Source: an uncultured Treponema sp. (GTDB lineage: Bacteria; Spirochaetota; Spirochaetia; Treponematales; Treponemataceae). From it: DNA of 11,284 nucleotides. The DNA lies in assembly GCA_937885235.1 (NCBI GenBank), contig CAKZZK010000256.1:1-11284 (forward strand). Direction: 5' to 3'. A program made the translations under genes and the position numbers. Below are positions 5,771 through 11,284 of the stretch, piece after piece. The stretch's first letter is position 1, and each line of letters opens with the position of its first letter. The notes below the pieces were generated by a model that saw only the letters and a list, made by a program, of their open reading frames with translations, ran no database searches and was not told the origin of the DNA.

Positions 5771-7618
5771 ATGGACTACAAGAGCATTAAGCATGCCAAA
5801 ATTCTGCGGTGGGTTCAGGAATGCATTGATATGTGCGAGCCTGATGAAGTGTACCTCTGTGATGGTTCTCAGGCCGAATATGACCGCCTGATGAAGAAAT
5901 GCGTTGACGCAGGCCTTGCCACACCGCTTGCGAAAAAGCCGAACAGCTTCCTGTTCCGTTCCCTTCCTTCCGATGTAGCCCGCGTTGAGTCCCGTACATT
6001 CATCTCTTCTATCGATGAAGAGGACGCCGGTCCTACAAACCACTGGATCAACCCCACAGAACTGAAAGCGACGATGCGCGGCCTTTACAAGGGCTGTATG
6101 CACGGACGCACTATGTATATCATTCCTTTCTGCATGGGACCCCTCGGTTCTCCCATTTCCAAGAATGGCATTGAGATTACCGATTCTGAATATGTTGTGC
6201 TGAACATGGACATCATGACCCGCGCGGGAAGCAAGGTTCTCGATGTTATCGGCACCGACGGTGAGTTCGTTCCCTGTCTGCACTCTGTGGGCAAGCCGCT
6301 CAACAACGGCGAAAAGGATAACGGCATCTGGCCCTGCGCCGATGTTGAGCACAAGTACATCAGCCAGTTCCCCGAGCAGCACCTCATCTGGTCCTATGGC
6401 TCAGGCTACGGCGGAAATGCCCTGCTTGGCAAGAAGTGCTTTGCCCTGCGCATTGCTACGGTGCTTGCACGCGATGAAGGCTGGCTCGCCGAGCACATGC
6501 TCATCCTCAAGCTCACCAATCCCGAAGGAAAGGTCAAGTACGTTACCGGTGCCTTCCCCTCTGCCTGTGGCAAGACGAACCTCGCTATGCTTATTCCCAC
6601 CATCCCTGGCTGGAAGGTTGAGACCGTGGGTGATGACATCGCATGGATGAAATTCGGCGAAGATGGCCGCCTCTATGCAATCAATCCGGAGGCTGGTTTC
6701 TTCGGCGTTGCACCGGGCACCAGCGCGGAGAGCAACAAGAACGCGCTTGTTTCCGCAGAAAAGAATACGATTTACACCAACTGCGCCCTCACCGAGGACG
6801 GAGATGTGTGGTGGGAAGGCATTGGCTATCCTGCAAAGGGCAAGCTGGTTGACTGGAAGGGAAATACCCGTGACGCTCTGCCCAAGGACAAGAGCCCCAA
6901 GGGAGAGGAGTTCGCACATCCGAACGCCCGCTTTACCGCTCCTGCTTCTCAGTGCCCCTGCATTGCGCCTGAGTGGGAAGATCCCAAAGGCGTGCCCATC
7001 AGCGCTATCCTCTTCGGTGGCCGCCGTCCGTCTACTGTTCCTCTGGTGCATCAGGCACGCAGCTGGAACCACGGCGTCTTCCTCGGCTCTATCGTCGGTT
7101 CCGAGATTACCGCTGCTTCCACAATCAATGCTGCTGAAGTCGGCAAGATTCGCCGCGACCCCTTCGCCATTCTGCCGTTCTGCGGTTACAACATGGGCGA
7201 CTACTTCCAGCACTGGGTTGATGTGGGCGCACACGCTGACCAGGACAAGCTGCCGAAGATTTTCTATGTGAACTGGTTCCGCAAGGACGAGGACAACAAG
7301 GATCTTCCCGGTGGCTTTATGTGGCCCGGCTACGGCGACAACAGCCGCGTGCTCGCGTGGATTTTCGACCGCTGCGACGGCAAGGACAACTTTGTTGATA
7401 CCCCCATCGGCTACATGCCCAAGGAAGGTGCCATCAATACTGAGGGCCTTGCTGACGTATATAAGAAGACACTGCCTGAGATCACCAAGGTGGACAAGGA
7501 AGGCTGGCTCAAGGAAGTTAAGGACATCCGCGAGAACCACTATCCGAAGTTCGGCAAGCACCTGCCCAAGGAGCTTTCTGCCTGTCTCGATGACTTGGAG
7601 AAAAGGCTTAAGGCATAA
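5771..7618 (+). CDS. pckG: Phosphoenolpyruvate carboxykinase (GTP)
   Basis: This 615-residue cytosolic enzyme interconverts oxaloacetate plus GTP with PEP, CO2 and GDP. In fermenting bacteria it often runs toward oxaloacetate, feeding the C4-dicarboxylate branch. The GTP-family identity is clear from FPSACGKTN, with the hyper-reactive Cys266 and P-loop Lys268 and Thr269, from the metal-binding VGDDIAW (286-292), from EAGFFGVAPGTS, and from the guanine-site region GGFMWPGYGDNSRVLAWI. ESRTFISS near residues 75-82 also matches. Length is normal for the family and no key residue is missing. The start has AGGAG seven bases upstream of the ATG, so unlike its neighbour bpt it has a standard leader. 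I see no strong promoter in the 107-base gap; GTGAAA (5699) and TTAAAT (5722) with 17-base spacing is a weak candidate. A strong intrinsic terminator follows. Confidence 0.96.
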   Translation: MDYKSIKHAKILRWVQECIDMCEPDEVYLCDGSQAEYDRLMKKCVDAGLATPLAKKPNSFLFRSLPSDVARVESRTFISSIDEEDAGPTNHWINPTELKATMRGLYKGCMHGRTMYIIPFCMGPLGSPISKNGIEITDSEYVVLNMDIMTRAGSKVLDVIGTDGEFVPCLHSVGKPLNNGEKDNGIWPCADVEHKYISQFPEQHLIWSYGSGYGGNALLGKKCFALRIATVLARDEGWLAEHMLILKLTNPEGKVKYVTGAFPSACGKTNLAMLIPTIPGWKVETVGDDIAWMKFGEDGRLYAINPEAGFFGVAPGTSAESNKNALVSAEKNTIYTNCALTEDGDVWWEGIGYPAKGKLVDWKGNTRDALPKDKSPKGEEFAHPNARFTAPASQCPCIAPEWEDPKGVPISAILFGGRRPSTVPLVHQARSWNHGVFLGSIVGSEITAASTINAAEVGKIRRDPFAILPFCGYNMGDYFQHWVDVGAHADQDKLPKIFYVNWFRKDEDNKDLPGGFMWPGYGDNSRVLAWIFDRCDGKDNFVDTPIGYMPKEGAINTEGLADVYKKTLPEITKVDKEGWLKEVKDIRENHYPKFGKHLPKELSACLDDLEKRLKA

Positions 7619-7648
7619 GCTTGCTTAGCTGCATATAGCCTTGTTATA

Positions 7649-7690
7649 CCCCGCGCGGCGGACTGCGTTCCGTCTGCGCGGGGCTTTTTT
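7649..7690 (+). terminator. Intrinsic terminator of pckG
   Basis: A GC-rich stem pairs CCCCGCGC (7649-7656) with GCGCGGGG (7676-7683), extended by a weaker inner helix. It is followed by C and then six T residues (7685-7690). It lies 31 bases after the pckG stop. Confidence 0.9.
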
Positions 7691-7743
7691 ATGCCCTGAC
7701 ATCTTCTTGTTTCTCTTTATCAGAAAATAGTGTCTCTGAATGA

Positions 7744-7759
7744 AATTCTGTGCAGAATT
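7744..7759. promoter_or_regulatory. Palindrome upstream of pflB, possible operator
   Basis: AATTCTG (7744-7750) and CAGAATT (7753-7759) form a perfect 7-bp inverted repeat around a 2-base centre. It sits about 78 bases upstream of the predicted pflB start site, a position where an activator could act. The regulator is unknown; it matches neither the FNR/CRP nor the Rex consensus well. Confidence 0.5.
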
Positions 7760-7777
7760 CCGCTATAAATTGTGTTT

Positions 7778-7811
7778 TTGCCGTGGAATTTAGTTGCAAA
7801 AAAAACGGCAA
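7778..7811. promoter_or_regulatory. Inverted repeat bracketing the pflB -35 box
   Basis: TTGCCGT (7778-7784) and ACGGCAA (7805-7811) are perfect reverse complements 20 bases apart. The -35 box lies between them and the right half falls in the spacer before the -10, so a dimer bound here would block or modulate polymerase. A chance match is possible. Confidence 0.45.
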
Positions 7812-7822
7812 GCTAGTAATAT
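7794..7822 (+). promoter_or_regulatory. Predicted pflB promoter
   Basis: TTGCAA (7794-7799) and TAATAT (7817-7822) are separated by 17 bases, each with four of six matches to consensus. The predicted start near 7829 gives a leader of about 69 bases that carries a hairpin and a standard Shine-Dalgarno site. Confidence 0.6.
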
Positions 7823-7849
7823 AGAAGCAGGTCATTTAATTAGGTTGAA

Positions 7850-7868
7850 CACCGGCCGTGTGCCGGTG
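7850..7868 (+). promoter_or_regulatory. GC-rich hairpin in the pflB leader
   Basis: CACCGGC (7850-7856) pairs perfectly with GCCGGTG (7862-7868) around a 5-base loop. It ends 15 bases before the GAGAGG Shine-Dalgarno sequence and has no T tract, so it is not a terminator. A role in mRNA stability or translation control is inference. Confidence 0.55.
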
Positions 7869-7897
7869 CTTTAACAATACACAGAGAGGTTACGAAG

Positions 7898-10240
7898 ATG
7901 AGCGTAAGAGAGGAATGGAACGGCTTTAAAACTGGCCGTCTTTGGCAGGACGAAGTAAACGTCCGTGAATTCATTCAGCTGAACTACACGCCTTATGACG
8001 GAGATTCAAGCTTCCTTGCTGGACCGACTGATGCGACGAACAAGCTGTTCGCAGAGTTGCAGCGCCTGCAGAAGGAGGAGCACAACAAAAAGTCAACGGG
8101 GCTTGACGGCAAGGAGCGCTCTGGCGTCCTTGATCTGGACACAGACATTGTGACTGGCATCACTGCCCATAAGCCCGGATATATCTGCGAGGATGGCAAG
8201 CAGCTTGAGCAGGTTGTCGGCCTCCAGACGGACAAGCCCTTGAAGAGGGCATTTATGCCTTTCGGCGGCATCCGCATGGCAGAGCAGAGCTGCGAGATGT
8301 ACGGCTACAAGCCCAATGCAGAGCTGCACAAGATTTTCACCGAATACCACAAGACACACTCTGATGCCGTGTTCCAGGTGTATACGCCTGAAATCCGCAA
8401 GGCACGTTCTTCCCATATCCTGACCGGTCTGCCGGATACCTACGGACGCGGACGCATTGTGGGCGACTACCGCCGTGTGGCTCTCTATGGTATTGACTTC
8501 CTCATCAAGTCAAAGGAAAAGGACTTTGCGGAAATCGGTGACGGAACCATGACCGATGACGTCATCCGTCTGCGCGAAGAGGTTGCCGAGCAGATCAAGG
8601 CGCTCAAGCAGATGAAGGAAATGGCGGCTATGTATGGCTTCGACATCTCCAAGCCCGCAAAGAACGCTAAAGAGGCTTTCCAGTGGCTGTACTTTGGCTA
8701 TCTTGCCGCCATCAAGACGCAGAACGGCGCAGCTATGAGCGTTGGCCGCATCGCAACCTTCCTCGACATCTACATTGAACGTGACCTTAAGAATGGTGTT
8801 CTGAACGAACAGCAGGCACAGGAGCTTGTTGACCACATCGTCATGAAGTTCCGCATGGTGCGCTTTGCCCGCATTGAGAGCTACAACCAGCTCTTCTCTG
8901 GCGATCCTATCTGGGCGACGCTTGAAGTTGCCGGCCTTGGTCAGGACGGACGCTCCATGGTGACAAAGAATGACTTCCGCTTCCTGCACACGCTGGAGAA
9001 CATGGGGCCGTCTCCTGAGCCGAACATCACCGTGCTGTACTCACAGCGCCTGCCCAAGAATTTCCGCAGCTATGCCGCGAAGATTTCTATTGATACCTCT
9101 TCAATCCAGTATGAGAATGACGATGTGATGCGTCCGATCTGGGGTGATGATTATTCTATCTGCTGCTGTGTGTCTGCCACGCAGACTGGTAAGGAGATGC
9201 AGTTCTTCGGCGCACGTGCGAACTTGGCTAAGGCTCTGCTTTACGCCATCAACGGCGGTCGCGATGAGGCTGACGGTCTTACGCCCGGCGTGCAGGTGGG
9301 ACCGGAGATTGCACCCATCACGAGCGAGTATCTGGACTACAAGGAAGTCATGCACAAGTATGACATCATGCTTGAATGGCTTGCTGACCTCTATGTGAAC
9401 ACGCTCAACGCCATCCATTATATGCACGACAAGTATTACTACGAGGCTGCCGAGCTTGCCCTTATCGACACCGATGTGCGCCGCACCTTTGCAACGGGCA
9501 TCGCGGGCTTCAGCCATGTAGTAGACTCCCTCTCCGCCATCAAGTACGCTAAGGTAAAGGTTGTGCGCGGCGATGTGGAAGTGAAGAACAAGAAGACTGG
9601 CGAAGTCGTTGAGGTGGTGAAAAACCTCGCAAGGGACTTCGTTGTGGAAGGTGACTTCCCCCGCTACGGACAGGACGATGACCGTGCCGACGAGATTGCA
9701 AAGTGGCTGCTGAAGACCTTCATGGCGAAGATCCGCAAGCACCACACCTACCGCAATGCAGAGCCGACGACCTCTATCCTTACCATCACTTCAAACGTGG
9801 TGTACGGAAAGGCTACCGGCGCTCTGCCCAATGGCCGCAAGGCTCACGAGCCGTTCAGCCCGGGTGCAAACCCCTCTTACGGCGCGGAGACAAAGGGCCT
9901 CGTCAAGTCCCTCAACTCTGTGGCAAAAGTTCCTTACGAGTATGCGCTTGACGGTATCTCAAACACGCAGACAATCAACCCTGATGCCCTCGGTCACAAT
10001 GAGGCTGAGCGCGTGAACAATCTGGTGAACGTGATGGACGGCTATTTCAGCCGCGGCGCACATCACCTGAACGTGAATGTCTTTGGTGTGGAGAAGCTCA
10101 AGGACTGTCAGGCGCATCCTGAAAAGCCTGAGTATGCGAACTTTACGGTGCGCGTTTCCGGCTACGCAGTGCGCTTCATCAACCTGACCAAGGAGCAGCA
10201 GGACGACGTCATCGCCCGCACCTGCCATGGTCAGCTGTAA
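7898..10240 (+). CDS. pflB: Formate C-acetyltransferase (pyruvate formate-lyase)
   Basis: This 780-residue glycyl-radical enzyme converts pyruvate and CoA to acetyl-CoA and formate in anaerobic fermentation; it acts in the cytosol and is oxygen sensitive. The active-site cysteines are C423 and C424 in ICCCVSATQTGKEMQFFGAR, equivalent to C418/C419 of the E. coli enzyme; C422 is an extra adjacent cysteine where E. coli has Ala. The radical glycine is G755 in RVSGYAVRF near the C-terminus. Length is slightly above the 760 residues of E. coli PflB. The start ATG has GAGAGG eight bases upstream. The gene has its own promoter, a dyad-rich upstream region and a terminator, and is followed by its activating enzyme. 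The active-site cysteines followed by VS, with MQFFGARANLAK downstream, match pyruvate formate-lyase rather than glycerol dehydratase or other glycyl-radical enzymes. Confidence 0.97.
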   Translation: MSVREEWNGFKTGRLWQDEVNVREFIQLNYTPYDGDSSFLAGPTDATNKLFAELQRLQKEEHNKKSTGLDGKERSGVLDLDTDIVTGITAHKPGYICEDGKQLEQVVGLQTDKPLKRAFMPFGGIRMAEQSCEMYGYKPNAELHKIFTEYHKTHSDAVFQVYTPEIRKARSSHILTGLPDTYGRGRIVGDYRRVALYGIDFLIKSKEKDFAEIGDGTMTDDVIRLREEVAEQIKALKQMKEMAAMYGFDISKPAKNAKEAFQWLYFGYLAAIKTQNGAAMSVGRIATFLDIYIERDLKNGVLNEQQAQELVDHIVMKFRMVRFARIESYNQLFSGDPIWATLEVAGLGQDGRSMVTKNDFRFLHTLENMGPSPEPNITVLYSQRLPKNFRSYAAKISIDTSSIQYENDDVMRPIWGDDYSICCCVSATQTGKEMQFFGARANLAKALLYAINGGRDEADGLTPGVQVGPEIAPITSEYLDYKEVMHKYDIMLEWLADLYVNTLNAIHYMHDKYYYEAAELALIDTDVRRTFATGIAGFSHVVDSLSAIKYAKVKVVRGDVEVKNKKTGEVVEVVKNLARDFVVEGDFPRYGQDDDRADEIAKWLLKTFMAKIRKHHTYRNAEPTTSILTITSNVVYGKATGALPNGRKAHEPFSPGANPSYGAETKGLVKSLNSVAKVPYEYALDGISNTQTINPDALGHNEAERVNNLVNVMDGYFSRGAHHLNVNVFGVEKLKDCQAHPEKPEYANFTVRVSGYAVRFINLTKEQQDDVIARTCHGQL

Positions 10241-10272
10241 GCATGCTTTGCTGTAAGTAACCTGCTTTGAAT

Positions 10273-10307
10273 CGCCGCTGGGGGAAATTCCCTTGGCGGC
10301 GTTTTTT
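10273..10307 (+). terminator. Intrinsic terminator of pflB
   Basis: A near-continuous 13-bp stem runs from CGCCGC (10273-10278) to GCGGCG (10296-10301), with an inner helix GGGGA/TTCCC and a 3-base loop. Six T residues follow (10302-10307). It separates pflB from pflA, so pflA needs read-through or its own promoter. Confidence 0.9.
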
Positions 10308-10313
10308 ATGCCC

Positions 10314-10342
10314 TTGCGGGAGGGCGTGGAATGGGCTATACT
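10314..10342 (+). promoter_or_regulatory. Predicted pflA promoter
   Basis: TTGCGG (10314-10319) and TATACT (10337-10342) are separated by 17 bases. The predicted start near 10349 falls at the first bases of the GGAGG ribosome-binding site, giving a very short leader of about 12 bases. Confidence 0.6.
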
Positions 10343-10360
10343 TTTAGCGGAGGAAAAGGC

Positions 10361-11122
10361 GTGATTAAAGGGTATATTCATTCCATAGAGAGTTTTGGCT
10401 CTGTTGACGGGCCGGGGGTTCGTTTCATCATCTTTTTTGCGGGCTGTCCGTTACGCTGCAAATTCTGCCACAATCCAGACACGTGGAATATGGCGAAGGG
10501 GGAGCTGCGCACGGCGCGGGAGCTCATTGACGAGGCGTTGGATTGCCGCTCGTATTGGGGGCGGTATGGCGGCATTACGGTCTCCGGCGGTGAGCCGCTT
10601 ATGCAGCTTGATTTTTTGCTGGAACTGTTCACGCTGGCAAAGCAGGAGGGCATCAATACCTGCATAGATACGGCTGGCGGTCCTTTCACGCGGGAAGGTC
10701 CTTGGTTTGCCACATTTGAAAAGCTTATGGCTGTGACAGACTTGTTGCTGATGGACATTAAGCACATAGACGCTGCGGAGCATGAGGCGCTGACGGGAAA
10801 GGGGAACGCCAACATCATCGATATGTTCCGCTATCTGGATGCTGTTCATAAGCCTATCTGGATTCGCCATGTGCTTGTTCCCGGTATTTCGGATAAAGAT
10901 GAATATCTCGTCCGCACCCGCGATTTCATACGCACGCTTGGCAATGTGCAGCGTGTTGAAATTCTGCCCTATCATACGCTGGGCATCGCAAAGTACACGC
11001 AGCTTGGCATTCCTTACCCTTTGGAAGGCGTGGATTCCCCCAGCGCCGAACGAGTCGCGAATGCACGGAAAATTCTGGAATGCGAAAAATATGACGGCTG
11101 GCAGGTGGAACTGGCTGATTAA
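10361..11122 (+). CDS. pflA: Pyruvate formate-lyase activating enzyme (radical SAM)
   Basis: This 253-residue radical SAM enzyme uses a [4Fe-4S] cluster and S-adenosylmethionine to place the glycyl radical on PflB. The cluster motif C29-x3-C33-x2-C36 lies in GCPLRCKFCHNPDTW, and the SAM-binding SGGEP is at residues 75-79. The N-terminus IHSIESFGSVDGPGVRF is typical of PflA, and length matches the family (about 246 in E. coli). I chose the GTG at 10361 because GGAGG lies seven bases upstream and the protein then starts where PflA normally does. An in-frame ATG at 10331 would add ten residues but lies within the predicted promoter. The gene directly follows pflB and its terminator and probably has its own transcription start. 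An activase for another glycyl-radical enzyme is unlikely: there are no extra ferredoxin-type cysteine clusters. Confidence 0.95.
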   Translation: MIKGYIHSIESFGSVDGPGVRFIIFFAGCPLRCKFCHNPDTWNMAKGELRTARELIDEALDCRSYWGRYGGITVSGGEPLMQLDFLLELFTLAKQEGINTCIDTAGGPFTREGPWFATFEKLMAVTDLLLMDIKHIDAAEHEALTGKGNANIIDMFRYLDAVHKPIWIRHVLVPGISDKDEYLVRTRDFIRTLGNVQRVEILPYHTLGIAKYTQLGIPYPLEGVDSPSAERVANARKILECEKYDGWQVELAD

Positions 11123-11160
11123 TTTCTGCCTTTGCTTGAAATATGACTTTGTGAAAGAAT

Positions 11161-11186
11161 AAGTGCATTTTTTTGAAATAGCACTT
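11161..11186. promoter_or_regulatory. Hairpin overlapping the tRNA-Ser -35 box
   Basis: AAGTGC (11161-11166) pairs with GCACTT (11181-11186), and ATTT with AAAT inside, leaving one bulged A and a TTTTG loop. The right arm shares its last two bases with TTGACA. There is no T tract directly after it, so it is a poor terminator for pflA; it could be an operator or a weak terminator. Confidence 0.4.
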
Positions 11187-11212
11187 GACACGATTAGTTT
11201 TTTTGGTATAAA
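11185..11212 (+). promoter_or_regulatory. Promoter of tRNA-Ser
   Basis: A perfect TTGACA (11185-11190) and TATAAA (11207-11212) are separated by 16 bases. The predicted start near 11219 is about 12 bases before the mature tRNA end. Confidence 0.75.
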
Positions 11213-11230
11213 ATTACTATACAATTTCAT

Positions 11231-11284
11231 GGAGCGATGGCAGAGAGGTCGAACGCGGCGGTCTTGAAAACCGTTATACTCTTA
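11231..11284 (+). tRNA. tRNA-Ser (anticodon UGA), 5' part
   Basis: The sequence starts with the acceptor strand GGAGCGA, then TG and a D arm. The anticodon stem pairs GCGGT (11258-11262) with ACCGT (11270-11274) around the loop CTTGAAA. The anticodon is TGA at 11265-11267, reading UCA serine codons. The window ends in what should be the long variable arm of a class II tRNA, so the T arm and 3' acceptor strand are not visible. Confidence 0.93.

Noticed and set aside
5591..6382. 263-residue minus-strand frame across the bpt-pckG gap
   Set aside because: Most of it is antisense to pckG, it has no ribosome-binding site and no recognisable family.
6401..7561. 386-residue open frame on the minus strand opposite pckG
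   Set aside because: It lies wholly within the strongly supported pckG gene, shows no recognisable domain, and is a shadow of its codon bias.

Overview
The window looks like chromosomal DNA from a fermentative spirochaete, most likely a gut or rumen Treponema. The basis is the gene families present and their sequence character: a ParE/ParC pair of the spirochaete/Bacteroidetes style, GTP-dependent PEP carboxykinase, a Bpt-like transferase, and pyruvate formate-lyase with its activase. The clear sigma-70 style promoters and moderate GC also fit. This assignment is inference from recognition and was not checked by search.

Layout. Positions 1-2203 (minus strand) hold the start of parC and all of parE, a topoisomerase IV operon; parE carries a Lys/Ala-rich N-terminal tail. 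Positions 2204-2334 are a divergent promoter region. From 2335 to 3693 (plus) lies a DUF4143-type ATPase, with a repeat of 33-bp spacing at its 5' end and an AT-rich array of nine 22-bp units (3724-3921) just beyond its 3' end. Positions 3950-4767 (minus) hold a zinc-ribbon Nudix hydrolase translationally coupled to a small membrane protein. Positions 4768-4832 are a compact divergent promoter whose two -35 boxes overlap and whose predicted start sites fall on the A of both start codons. Positions 4833-5663 (plus) encode a Bpt/Ate-type aminoacyl-tRNA-protein transferase. Positions 5771-7618 encode PEP carboxykinase (GTP), followed by a strong terminator. Positions 7691-7897 are a regulatory region rich in dyads, leading into pflB (7898-10240) and its terminator. 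pflA (10361-11122) has its own promoter and a GTG start. A tRNA-Ser(UGA) gene begins at 11231 behind a good promoter and runs off the end.

How the genes work together. PEP carboxykinase, PflB and PflA sit around the PEP/pyruvate node: carboxylation of PEP to oxaloacetate on one side, and cleavage of pyruvate to acetyl-CoA and formate on the other. PflA is needed to install the glycyl radical on PflB. parE and parC make the two subunits of one decatenating enzyme. The DUF4143 ATPase with its flanking repeats looks like an accessory insertion between housekeeping genes.

The least ordinary signals are three start codons placed where leaderless mRNAs would begin (parE, nudix, bpt), the shared -35 divergent promoter, the 22-bp array, the 33-bp-spaced repeat over the ATPase promoter and start, and the dyads in front of pflB. 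I found no clear new multi-gene system.
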